Shown piece after piece: positions 44,201 through 55,374 of a stretch of DNA of 64,000 nt; position 1 is the first letter of the stretch, and the number at the start of each line of letters is the position of its first letter. A program made the translations under genes and the position numbers. The stretch comes from Aplysia californica (Eukaryota > Mollusca > Gastropoda > Aplysiida > Aplysiidae): contig NW_004797388.1 of assembly GCF_000002075.1 (NCBI RefSeq), positions 437,607 through 501,606 of the forward strand, in the 5' to 3' direction. A model generated the notes under the pieces. The model was not told the DNA's origin. It worked only from the letters and a program-made list of their open reading frames with translations, and ran no database searches.

Positions 44201-45254
44201 ATATAAATTCTAATTGTAACTAACGTGACTCTAGGTTAGATAGAATTATTCTGGCTTGACCCAAAAGGTTTTTGCACCTTGGTCCGTAAAACAAATCACC
44301 TTGCCCAACCCGCAACAGCCTGGTTGCATATATTGGATAGGGCTTGGGTGCTTGTACCATATGCCCATGGTGCAACCACTAACTTTCTGCTGCGCTGTCT
44401 TTTGTACTGCAAATGCTTTTCACAATCAGTTGCAAATAATCAATGACTCATCTTGAAGAAAACAATAGCATTGAAAACTTAATCCTTTTTTGTTGTTGTT
44501 GTTGTCTCCCCTTGAACAACTTGCCTAAAAATCTCACAAACCAAGTTTTTCAACAAACATTTAAAAAAATATTCCAACCAGCTTCAATAAAAGGGGAAAT
44601 GAAAAAGGAAGTGGATTATAAGTCAACATATATATATTATACACACTTTTAAACTTCAAATCCTGTATTATTTTACAAATGGATATGATCATATCAACCA
44701 AAATATCAAATGACTCTGCCTAAGCACACACGCAAGCAGCTTACCAAAAATATGCTGTCTCAGGATGGCCACTATGAAAACGGAGAGATTGCAGATCAGA
44801 ACTAAAAATATTAATTAAAAACCCTTTAAAACGGTACGTTTTATTTTAAAGAGTCAGAGCAATAAAGAAAATAAGTTATGGTAAACTGCCCTGGGTGCAA
44901 CAAGACCTAGGGGCAACAGTTTTCACCATCTTCGAAAATAAAGCAAGTTGAGCTGAGTGAAAAAAAAAATTAACAGAGCACCTTCCCTTGGGTTGTTGTT
45001 GACGTATCTATTGATAATATCTTAAAAGTATAGATCTTCAGCTTTTGTTGTTTTTTTGTATACTTTGTAAAATAAGCAACTTTCCCTAAATTTTAGGAGC
45101 ATTACAAGTCCTAAATAGTTGATAATAACTTCCAAAAAAACTAACAAACAAATGTTGCATTTCGTGGGATTCGGTTTTATTGTAAAATCCCTTCCTAGTG
45201 TTAGAAAAAAAGTACAACAATTGATTTGAAAATGTGCATTTTACGACCCATGTA
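41231..45254. other. No gene recognised between the two ubiquitin-like genes
   Basis: AT-rich. A strong donor-like gtaagtat at 42030 follows an open stretch; it could end a 5' non-coding exon of the plus-strand gene, but nothing proves this. No transposase or LINE signature was seen. Confidence 0.3.
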
Positions 45255-46355
45255 TGTTAGGAACGTTACTGGACAAGTAATGCTAACCAAAGCAGACAAA
45301 AAAAGTTTTCCTGGCTCCTGTCAGAAGAAGAGGATTCGAACACAGTATTTATTATCAGTCAGGGCAAACTTAAAACTGTATGATGGTTAAAAAAAAGAGC
45401 AAGTAATTTGAGATAGAATATTATGAAAAGGGAGCATTTAATTCCTGTTAGGACTATTACCGGACAAGCAAATGAAATGGAAAAACTCTAAAAGAGGCGA
45501 TTTATCTCATAGTTATAGATGCAAAACATACATTTAAACAAAGGGCAACTAACAACATTATAAATATGACCTGAAAAAGAAACAAACTAATGCATATTAT
45601 TATTAAAGCGGAAGAACTGATTTTTTTGTTAGGATAGTTACGGGACAAACAATTTAAACAGAAAATGTGCTTAGCCTGAAATGTCTGAAAGAAATTTGAG
45701 CATAACTTGTGCTAACACTGAGTATCAACTTAAAACATAATGATATCGCAGATAACTCTTGGAGCAGGGTATTTGAAAGTTAAGGGGAAAGGAGCTGTTA
45801 GGAACATCACCGAAAGCAAAAGAAACTTCCTGCAGGGGACATTGAGATAGCTCAACCAATTAAATCACAGTAAAGATGAATAAAATGAAATAAAGAAAAG
45901 CATCATAATGAAATGTCAAAATTAATCCCAAAAATTCCAAAGTGTTAGGAAGGTAACAGATTTACTTTCGCGTGTAACCAACCTTCCTATCAAAGATCAG
46001 ATTACTTCTCATAACTCCGAGAACGCTTTGGTTGAACACGAGTGGGGACCAGTAATGTGGGGGTTTTCTATAACATTTTGTGAATTTAAATGGTGCTGCA
46101 TTTTAAGTATATCAGTTTTTGAATTAGAACCATTGTCAGATAGATTACATGGGACAAGATCGATGTTGTCGTCCAAATTCACATTCTTCGGTACTAAGCC
46201 TAAGTTCTCGTTTTCTTTGCACTTGCACTAAGAGCCGACTGTAAATTGCAGTGTATTTAAGCATTCTATGCATCTTAAAAGTTTCATAACTTGATGAAAT
46301 CATAATAAAAAGAGAAAAAACGTTAACCTCGTGTTAGCAACATTACATTATGTTT
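45255..46355 (+). repeat. Spaced degenerate motif series (gttagga...ttac.ggacaa)
   Basis: Related ~22-base motifs start at 45255, 45447, 45628, 45797, 45944 and 46333, about 150-190 bases apart for the first five. The best are gttaggaacgttactggaca and gttaggactattaccggaca. The DNA between motifs shows little visible similarity. Confidence 0.5.
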
Positions 46356-47286
46356 GGAACATAACAAGGCTAACAACAGCAGACGACGCACTGAAACAAC
46401 CTGTACAGAGCCCCTCAATTTGGCAAATGACGCCAAAGCAGGCAAACAAAAGCTAATAGCAAAAGCAGTTTCTAAAAATAGTGATCGGAAACTCCGTCTA
46501 TGATGAAGTTAGTGCAGAAACAGAAGTGCAGGAACATTACATCTGGACGACGCACGTATGGTGTTACAAGTACACGAAAACGCCGAAAATCGGGCTGAAA
46601 TATTGACAAATGGTTAATGCGTGCCAAAACACTTAAAGTCAGAGATATGAATGTGGGAGAAAGCTATTTGGCAAAACTCAATTCAAAATGTGCTACTAGC
46701 GTGTAAGGACCATAGCAAAATGGACGATGCTTGTAATGTTTCTAACGTGATTTTTAGTCTAGTCTCACCGCAGCAAAATAACATTTCAGCACCTTTTTGG
46801 GGGATGGGCAAAGAAGTTTAACACTAGATCTCCCCGAATCTTTAGTTTCAAGCCATCTTGTCTGTTTTTATAGGTGTACAGGAGTGTTGAAAAAGTACAA
46901 ACGTATTCTTGTAACAAAATGGTACTGATTTTTAGGCCTTTTTTTCTAGAAAAACTATTTTAGTTTTTTAGCTAGAAAGGTGCAACCATCCTTATGTTTA
47001 TGGGAGCTTCCTGATATAAAATTTCACAAGACGTATTGCTCCAATGTGGTTGCAATAGAATGCATTACAACTTTGAAACTAGAACAGGCATAACGTAACT
47101 AGAAAAGTGACCCCTACTATGCTTATTCTATGGATGAATTTGTGAAAATGATTTACTCAGCTACAATATTAAATTGTTAGAAGCCATCTTGGGTAGACTG
47201 GGCATATATGTTTTTTGCCTAACCTACTATCTCTCTAGATGAAATTAACTTTATTAATTTTCAACTCACTCATTTTTGTTCCTCAG
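46356..47286 (+). other. Upstream DNA of the plus-strand ubiquitin-like gene
   Basis: No coding signal. The end is the intron before the coding start (acceptor tttttgttcctcag at 47286). Confidence 0.4.
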
Positions 47287-49412
47287 AAAAATGGATCCTT
47301 CAAAAGACGCGGAGGCTGAAGTATTCATACGTACTGAGTTCAACCTACAGATGGCAAGGCATAGAACAGTCACTATTCATCAGGTTTATTTTTGCCCTGT
47401 AGTTGTAAGCTATAATTTTGAGAATGACTAACAATTCAAGTTGTGGACTTTTCTTCCTGTATATTTAATTTTCTGTTTTTTCTACGTGTTTTCATTTTGC
47501 TCCGTCAAAATATGAGCCTATACCAGTACGTTGAGGTCACTTAGATTAAACGGAAAATAGTGGTAATCCAAAAGTAAACAGATTCCCTGGGGGTTTTTTT
47601 CTTCTTTGTCTTTGTAAAGAAAACGACCTAGATCTTTTTGCTGAAATGGTCCTATTTCTAAACTCAAAAAAATTTTGAGGTGTAAGTCATTTCTTCATAA
47701 GCGACTCCTCCAGTAACTCACTTCGAAATAGCGAAACAGTTGAAAGAGACAAAAGAACATAGTGTCCACGAGGGCCAGAGAGAGGCTTCAATATTTGTTT
47801 ACCTCTCTTTTTCACTCTTATCAATAGGCCTACAGACTGTGTACAATGGTACTAGGATGCGTTCTAACTTCTCTCGTGCAGAGCATAGTACAGTGCTGTG
47901 TACTGAGGCTGACCTAGTCCTCCTTTACTCCCTGCAACTCTAATTGCAGTTACTGAAAGAGGTAGATGAGTTAAAGAAACAAACAAAAAGAAAATAACTA
48001 AAATTGTAGAGTGTGATACAGGACTAATCTGAATAGCCCAAGTCAAGCCCAAGAACGAAGGAACATAACTCAGTATATATTATAATTCTTGGGTTTTGAT
48101 GATGAATTACTTTTTCTTTAGTAGTAATTTAGTGTGCATTTTATTTGAGCAGTCTCTTTAAAACCAAAAATACAATTAAACCAAAGAAAATCTGGTAGTC
48201 CAGTCCAGCAGATTTCGATTTAAGTGATCTCAGCTATAATTTTAAAATGAGATGTTGTGTTCTAGAGGTAGGCTATGCAGGTAACTGCGATGGTAACTTC
48301 TTAGCTTGACCTGATGCATATCCCATAATTCTCTGTTTATCCAGACATCAAAAGGAATTTGTTATTTATGAATATCAGATTTGTCAACTATGTTGAGTGC
48401 ACAATCACATCATCAATGGTTCTATTTCTTAACATGTGTGAGAATACTGCTTAAAGTGGGCAAAGAGTATGCCTGTTTAAGCCAATTGTTCTACAGTGGA
48501 ATCCTGTTATAACGAGAGGGAGGGGACCGGTATGAAATGTCTGTTATAGCAGGATTCTCGTTGTAAGTGATCCAGTAATAAATTCAAAGGAAATAATAAA
48601 GTAGCCATAATCTATGAGTTTGGCGTTCTGTTTATTTCTTTTCGTTATCTCCTCCGATGATGGCTTTGTTCAACATGACCTTTAGGTCTTACTTGATCAA
48701 AAATTAAATCAGGTTTCTTTCTCTATCGTTAACGATGTTGACAGCTCGGCGTTGGCTATCAGAACGAAAGTTCTCTAGGCTATCTCGCCCGCTGTGTTTT
48801 CCCCCACACCACCACACCCTGTGGTGCGTTCCCGCGTCTGCTTGCGCACGTCACACATTCGCTCCATGATCCATCACAGCACTGTGACTTCTTCATCCCT
48901 GCATTGGAGAAGTGAGAGGCATGATAGGTATCTAGGCCTAGATAATCTAGACTAGGCTGGCCTATCACTATCAGGCAATGCGTTCGGCTTCACAACGGTG
49001 TGTCTGCGCATGCCACACCCTCCCCACTCATTCGCTCCGGCCTTCATCGTTGGCAGACATGGGCTCTCCCATTCTTTGTTTCGCTTGATAACCAACAAGT
49101 TTCTCAACTGGCGAGGTTTTACATTATGTATAATTGGCCTCCGCGGGGAGCACAGCAGCAGCAATATTCCGCTATAACCGACTCGCGTGTTTGTCTGATT
49201 GCGCTATAGCAGTATTTTATTTACAAAGATAAAGAAGGGAAAAAAACAGGGTTTTAGAATGATGTCTTTATAACAGACTTCTCGTTGTTTCAGGACTCGT
49301 TTTAAGTGGACTCCATTGTATCAAAATTTTAGATTAATCCCTACTAAATATGAAATGAACTGTGATAGGGTATCATCATCAGGGCATCATCATCATCATC
49401 ATCATCATCATC

Positions 49413-49466
<54 letters not shown>

Positions 49467-50727
49467 TATCTCACCCTATACCAGGGTATAGATAGACCAA
49501 GGACAAACACTTTCCGTTATCTCCTATTTTTGGCTAGCTTCTTGACAACATTCCAAACTTTCCATTTTCCTGCATATCATTTCCCATGACTTTTCTCCCA
49601 GCTTTGTCCACTGTCTTTCACTTTCATTGGTCCTGCTGGTTCAGAAGCTCCTCTGTCTCACTTGATTCCCAAAAAACATGTTTTTACTTGTGTTTCTGTC
49701 ACTTTTTGTTGTTGTTAATGTGTCCGGATGGTTTGTCCTGTGCCCACTGGCTCTTTCCAGCAGACCAGACTTTTACATGGTATAGATGAAAAAACAAAAT
49801 AGATATTTATTAAAAATTATATGGCGGTTTGAATGAAAAAAGAGGAGGGACACTTTTGGGGTGGTTGCTGTATTTTTATCATTTTTAAAATTTGCAAATT
49901 AGGCTTTACACCGAAATATCAGTTGTAGTGTAGGATGAATGATTTGCAACTAACTTACCTTTGAGATCCTGTACTTGTAGGGGACACAAAGTTTCACTGA
50001 TTTTCTGTTTCAAAACCTTTGGTTCACTCATAATATTCCGAGCCATTTGGGGACATTATAACATAATTTTCACTGTAAAACTTGTACATATATTAGCGTA
50101 TGATTCCAATGAGAGTGCAATACATATAGGCCTACATGTTTAAGCCAAATGGATGGAGGACTCGACTTCTTTACTATTTTTATGTTCTGTCTGTCTCTTT
50201 TGCTTAATCTCAACATTACATGGCCCATGTTGCATCTATGTAGCCTGCTTCTGTTTATGCCAACAAACATGTGAATGAATCATATTCCAAAACTATGATT
50301 TGTTAATATTTTTTTTTCAATAATAAGTGCTGATGTTGGCAATACAAAAATGAAATGAGCAAGACTATTTTCATGGGCATATGGGAAGTGAGATTTAACT
50401 TGTTTCTTGTTTTTTTTTATTTCAGGCGGACTGTGGCATGGACATTTTGATTGGAAATTTGAAAAGTGACTTATCAAACCTGGTTAGTAGCCTACATAAA
50501 CCGTTAGCATCATGAGATACTTCTCAGATTCGAGCCATATGGAAATAGAATACATCTCGCTTATAGGTGAAGTTTTTACAATTTATAAGTATGAAATAAT
50601 AAAAGACAGGTTATAGTTTTAAAAAGTGGCATCAATACAAAATCTTCAATTTAACCCTAGTGTAGATTTTTGACCTATATCTCCATTTGCGGATTGCGAG
50701 AAGTAACTCATTTTGTCAGCAGGCCTC

Positions 50728-50774
<47 letters not shown>

Positions 50775-51453
50775 TGTTATCATTAGAGGAATCAAAAACA
50801 TTTATTCAAGCTTCAGCTTCCAGTTGATCTTAATATGGCATTATATTTATACACTTGTGTGTTTGTGCCCATCTTTCTGCCTGTGTCTTGCATATATATA
50901 TATATTATATGTGTATGACCCCTTCAAAAGGGGAGGGCAGAGAAACTTGAAAAATATTGTTTAAATTTTTTGCTTCAGTTTGTATCAATAAACAATCTAC
51001 CTGATTCTTATAAGTAAGTCTTGCAGTATTTCTTTCTTTCTTTTTTTTCTTTTTTTTTGGGGGGGGGGTAGTGATTTGAACATCACAGGGCTTGCGATAG
51101 TGGCCTTTTGCACATGTACCTTATCCTGAAGATTTTTACCATACACGCTGAATGCTGCGGTGACAACTTTTACATGTAAGTAGAGTTTTTTTTGTTCTAA
51201 AACGTAGTGGGTTTGAGTCTCCCTCACATGCTCTGGAATAGAATCCTTTAATCCCAGTGCTGAGTTAGATATATCAATCATTTTGCCTTTAAAAACTCTT
51301 CTCCTTTGTCTAATCGGACACAGATTTGTTAAGCTCAATGCCATGTACATGCTGTATAATATGGATTTTTAAGATAAGATATGATACATCTTTATTGTCC
51401 AACTGGCACATTAGTTTGGTGTTTCACCATGAACACACATACACACACACACA

Positions 51454-51491
<38 letters not shown>

Positions 51492-52394
51492 TGCACACAC
51501 ACGCAGTATGCTTGCAGTCGTAAACAGGGTCCTGTTATCACCGTTATCAAGGGAAACAACCCGTACCATTGCACCTTCAGCTTACTATATTCGATTACTG
51601 CAGATCCTTTTCCATTGGGCTGTTTTTGCTGTCACCGAGTCGGAATCGATCCATGACCCAAACACTGGGGGGAGGGGGAGGGGGGGGGGTTAGTATGTTT
51701 GAAAGTTTGTGTTTAGGCAAGTGATCATACTAACAGGCGAAATGTCTTGGTTGAGACAAATTTTTATAATTTGACAGATTGAAAACAAGTTCATGCACTG
51801 CAAGATCACTGTTATACCTGAGTCTGTGCAATTTGAACCCTATTATAGCCAGGTTTATACATCTTACTTACACTTATAAAGAAAAAACAAAAAACGGGGG
51901 ATTTGATTTATCACAGTTATATCCAAGTTCCTGTAATAACAGAGGCTGTTATAAATGGACTAGACTTTTCTTACTTTACTTTATCCGTTATATTGTACGC
52001 CTAGGGCGTCGAGGGGAGAAAGAGCTTTTTGTCTTTCGCAAGTTTGATGGCCTGGCTGGGTGGAATGTTGTATGTTTTCAGGGTATCCTTCCCGGCCTCA
52101 ATAATAAGACAGAAAAAACTAAAGAGAGAGTTACAAGTGGTCATTCGTTCAGGTGATTGTCTTTGACAGGTGTTCCTTCAGAATCAGAGTAGGTTTTTTA
52201 ACTGAATTTTGAATCTCCACTCATATACGTTAAATACTTCTCCACAGTTTGGTGAGCCAAAGAATCAAGTGTGGACTCACAGGAACAGAGTCTTGGAGAA
52301 CGAAAAGACTTTCAGACAGTATAATTTTGACTACCATCATGATGACAGGAGACCACTGAAAGTTCATGTGCGCTCAGTTAAACATTTTGAATAG
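47287..52394 (+). CDS. Small ubiquitin-like protein, plus-strand paralog (98 aa, three coding exons)
   Basis: Coding exons are 47291-47383, 50426-50482 and 52248-52394, with phase-0 GT-AG introns. Exon 1 starts MDPSKDAEAEVFIRTEF, exon 2 is ADCGMDILIGNLKSDLSNL, exon 3 starts FGEPKNQVWTHRNRVLENEK and ends VRSVKHFE. About 40 of 88 alignable residues match the minus-strand paralog. The C-terminal half aligns with ubiquitin: NRVLENEKTFRQYNF against KQLEDGRTLSDYNI, then a final strand RPLKVHVR. There is no Gly-Gly terminus. AAAA precedes the ATG directly after an acceptor, so a 5' non-coding exon must exist upstream. A Tigger-like element (48494-49318) and a LINE 3' end sit in the first coding intron. 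The role is unknown; an adaptor or regulator in the ubiquitin system is only a guess from the fold. Confidence 0.78.
47291..47383 (+). CDS. Ubiquitin-like plus gene, coding exon 1
   Basis: ATG at 47291, four bases after acceptor gttcctcag. The donor gtttat at 47384 is weak but falls at the same place as in the paralog. 31 residues, ending RTVTIHQ. Confidence 0.75.
48494..49318. mobile_element. Tigger/pogo-like non-autonomous element, copy 2 (825 bp)
   Basis: Same family and orientation as 8340-9163. Ends cagtggaatcctgttataac and ttttaagtggactccattg, TA on both sides (48492-48493, 49319-49320). Intronic. Confidence 0.85.
49360..49600 (-). mobile_element. LINE 3' end with (ATC)n tail
   Basis: Plus-strand (catcat)n at 49380-49466 is the tail of a minus-strand sequence. 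Read on the minus strand, it has WKVWNVVKKLAKNR-like and VFVLGLSIPG-like segments just before it, resembling the last residues of RTE/L2-type proteins. The frame is broken. Confidence 0.45.
49601..50425. other. Intron DNA, no feature
   Basis: No coding or repeat signature beyond possible LINE debris up to about 49780. Confidence 0.3.
50426..50482 (+). CDS. Ubiquitin-like plus gene, coding exon 2
   Basis: Acceptor tttatttcag ends at 50425 and donor gttagt starts at 50483. 19 codons, the same length and phase as the paralog's exon. Confidence 0.85.
50483..52247. other. Last intron of the plus-strand gene
   Basis: Holds an (AT)n run (50732-50772), a G run near 51060, a (CA)n run (51432-51486) and a G run near 51680. 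The stretches ttgaaccctattatagccag (51834) and aggctgttataaatggac (51942) look like Tigger-type MITE debris. Confidence 0.5.
52248..52394 (+). CDS. Ubiquitin-like plus gene, terminal exon
   Basis: Acceptor acttctccacag ends at 52247. 48 codons, then TAG at 52392-52394. Confidence 0.85.
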   Translation, partial: FGEPKNQVWTHRNRVLENEKTFRQYNFDYHHDDRRPLKVHVRSVKHFE

Positions 52395-52689
52395 AGAATG
52401 CTTGTTGGTTCTCATCATGTTAGGGAGCTGGGGAAATTTTTACAAACATTGTTTTGTACATTTTTTCTTCTTTTTTTTTTTGGTGGGGGGGGGGGGGCAC
52501 TTTAACACCTTCTAATATTACATTATTTTTTTTTTACAGGATGCAAGAAAAGAAACATTTAGGAGAAAATTATGTAATTGTTAAAGAAGCTTTCAAGATT
52601 TTAATAATAAAAAACACCAGTTCTGTACTTTATGCAAAGCATTGTACATGTAATGAAACCAGGCACTCATCCAGATAATAAAATGGAAG
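52395..52689 (+). other. 3' UTR of the plus-strand ubiquitin-like gene
   Basis: A possible poly(A) signal aataaaa lies near 52677. Homopolymers of T and G at 52470-52497. Confidence 0.4.
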
Positions 52690-53098
52690 ATACCGGCATT
52701 TTTTTAGCTGGTTTGGAAGTTTTTATCTAATTTGTGGGGGGGGGGGGGAGGCTCAACACATTTTATGTCCATTTAAAAACATATTCTGTGTGGATCATAC
52801 TGAAAAGTGTTGTTAAAGGCACAAAAAATGTGAATTTTCCGTTTCCGAGGACACGCAAGCTTAGAAAGTCACCAAACTTTAACAACCATTTTCTAGATAT
52901 CTATACTTTTACCTCTAAAAGGAGGCCAACCCTACCTCTTTAATAAATCGTAAATATCTTGAATTCTATTCAAATAATAGAGAGGTATTTTTTTCATCAA
53001 AAGCAAGATCAATGAACAAGCTTTAAGGTGATACAGATACCTTCATATGCCCTAAAAGTGACGAGCGCCTGATTCCATCGCATCATTACATATATTAT
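52690..53098. mobile_element. MITE of the GTGAGGCAGCGTGG family, decayed copy
   Basis: Shares aacacattttatgtccattt, cattttctagatatc and gacgagcgcctgattccatc with the other copies. The left terminal repeat is not recognisable. Confidence 0.6.
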
Positions 53099-54188
53099 GC
53101 GTTGTATTGATTTTCATCTCCGTTGGCTTAGTAGGCCTACTTAGTATTCCCTGATCAAAACATGACTAGGTCTTACAGCCTGTAGCTTGCGCCTGCAAGT
53201 TTTGCCACCTAAGTATGTGATTTTTACAGAAATGAAAAGTAAACGCAACAAACGTCATTCTCTAAGCGTGGTCAGAACTAGTACATGTACCTGTAGACTA
53301 CCGTCACATCTGGCAAGTTGAGACGAAATCCACAATCAACTTCTTTTTTTTTTTAAAGCAAGATTTTTACCGCTTAATGAACTGATTTGAGACACTTTTT
53401 TATTTTACTAAAAGCGACAAAAATGGTTAGCCTTTCTAGACAATTCTGAACATACCCTGTGTGTGCCACTCAAGTTTTTTAAACGGTTCACATGATTTCT
53501 TTTGTGATGGTCGAAAGCTTGCTGGTTGTTCTGTCCATTCTTGATTATTTGTGTAAGCCATTTGATTTTGCTTCAATGTTCTTCATGTTTAAAATCTGTC
53601 CCTCTTTGTTGAATTTGAAGCTGTATTATAAGTATGGTTTGACACTGATAAAAATTAAAAAGCAGCTCCTGAGACTAGAATACAGATGTGTACCTGAATG
53701 AAACTATTGTTGGCTATTTGACTTGCTGAAACAAAATTTAACAAGATAAGATCGTGCAATCTGTTGGATTTTTTTATCATTATACTGGCAGTTTTTTGAG
53801 TGCCGATATTTGTTTTGTTTTTTTTTCACAACTGATCTTAAGTTACTTTTGAAATTATTATCATTTGATATATATAAGTTTGCCTTGTATTTTGTTTTTT
53901 AAAAATTGCTATGGATATGTAGTGTTTAGTTCAAAAATTGTAAAAAGTAAAGGATGAAAATTCAAAATGGATTTCATTATGCAATAAATATCAGCTTAAT
54001 AGTCCTTCTTCAACTTTATCTTAAACAAAACAAAATATCTAAATAAAAATTAAAGGCATGAACTCAGTGCATTCCTGTTCCTCTCCACTCCCTTTCGTTT
54101 CCAGTCTGACCCTCTCCTCTGATCGGCATAAAAATGGGAGAGAAACGAATTTGACATGTTTTTGTCTCCTCTCGCTTTCCGTTTTTGA
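53099..54188. other. No gene recognised
   Basis: AT-rich. An open frame at 53492-53701 (LLVVLSILDYLCKPFDFASM) has no recognisable family or splice context. Confidence 0.3.
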
Positions 54189-55170
54189 ATGAAAAGAAGA
54201 CGCCGCGTCCCAAAACGGTACTGGACACATATAATTTTTCAACGAAGAGGTGATTTTGGAGAATATCATCATCTTCTGTGTGAAGTTTTAAGGGACGAGG
54301 AAAAGTGTTTTTCCTGCTTTGGGATAGGACCTAAAACTTTTCAAACCTTTCTTCATCTTATTAGACCTCATATTGAGAAAAGAATGTTGAATGTGTAAAG
54401 AAAACAGAATGCTTGGTAATATCCAAAAAAGCAGCAAAGCCTAGTTGTAATCTCATTAGCAAAGGTGAAAAGGTCGAACAAGTCCAACAGTTTAAATATC
54501 TAGGATATATGATAACATCTGATGCCAAATGTTCCACAGAAATGAAACAGAGAATTACAATAGCTAAGGCTAGTTTCAATAAAATGAGCCCAATCCTGAA
54601 AAATAGAAACATCTTGATGAACACCAAAATGAAAGTCCCGAAATACTATGTTTGGTCAGCCCTTCTATATGGCTGTGAATGCTGGACAATCACTAAAGAC
54701 AGTGAAAATAAAATAGAAGCAACAGAAATGTGGTTTCTTAGTTAAGAGACTGCTAAGAATATCGAGAAAGGAAAAGAAATCAAATGAGGGAGTGTTTGAT
54801 GAAACCCACGAGGGACGCTCAATGTTAAAAACAATCAGGAAATGACAAATGCAGTTTTTGTGACATATAAATAGACATGTGTCTTGAACATCTAGCTCTC
54901 ACTGGCAAAACTGAGGGCAAGCGAGGCAGGGGTAGGCCCATGACAACATACTTAGGGAACCTAAACAAATGGATAACAACAGGGAAAGATCAGGGAAACG
55001 TAGCTTTTTTGAGAGCATCCGAGCAAAGGAATGAATGGAGAACCATGATCGCCGATGTCTGTTGCAGATCTTGCACTGAAAGATGATGATTGAAAAAAGA
55101 ACAACACATTTTTGCTAGTCGTTATCTTCCAGATAAAGACTTGTTATCCCTCTACGATAAGTTATACATT
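54189..55170 (+). pseudogene. PIF/Harbinger transposase, N-terminal fragment split by a LINE
   Basis: The frame from 54189 reads MKRRRRVPKRYWTHIIFQRR, then GEYHHLLCEVLRDEEKCF and FLHLIRPHIEKR. This is the N-terminal region of Harbinger-type (HARBI1/ALP1-like) transposases. After the LINE at 54385-55088 the same frame resumes with TTHF and, past in-frame stops, RLVIPLR, matching the family's next segment (RLCITLR-like). The catalytic DDE region is not present. Confidence 0.72.
54385..55088 (+). mobile_element. RTE-like LINE, 5'-truncated insertion in a Harbinger fragment
   Basis: It reads VKKTECLVISKK, QQFKYLGYMITSDAKCSTEM and SALLYGCECWTITKDSENKI. After a frameshift near 54745 come LEHLALTGKTEGKRGRGRP and NEWRTMIADVCCRSCTER, then a gatgatgat tail. 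A 13-bp duplication, attgagaaaagaa (54372-54384) and attgaaaaaagaa (55089-55101), brackets it. This 704-bp copy is the longer sibling of the one at 21121-21538. Confidence 0.88.
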
Positions 55171-55341
55171 GATTATAGATGATAGAGCATGACTAGGCCT
55201 ACATGCTGCGAGAGAACTGGTAGAAATTATAGTTGCGAGATAAAACATTCGCGATCGGCTCAGCAACTGGGTTCAGCAGGAAAAGGAGAGGAGAGCGAGA
55301 GGGGTGCACTCAGTTTCTGGTGATGAGATATATAATATGAG

Positions 55342-55374
55342 CACAGAATTCTACACTTAGTGTAGAATTCTGTG
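55342..55374. repeat. Perfect 33-bp hairpin palindrome
   Basis: cacagaattctacac, a 3-base loop (tta), then gtgtagaattctgtg. The same arms occur 15-20 bases apart at about 40337-40384 inside a MITE. Confidence 0.9.

Noticed and set aside
49380-49466. CRISPR-like regular repeat
   Set aside because: It is a plain CAT trinucleotide run, and the genome is eukaryotic.
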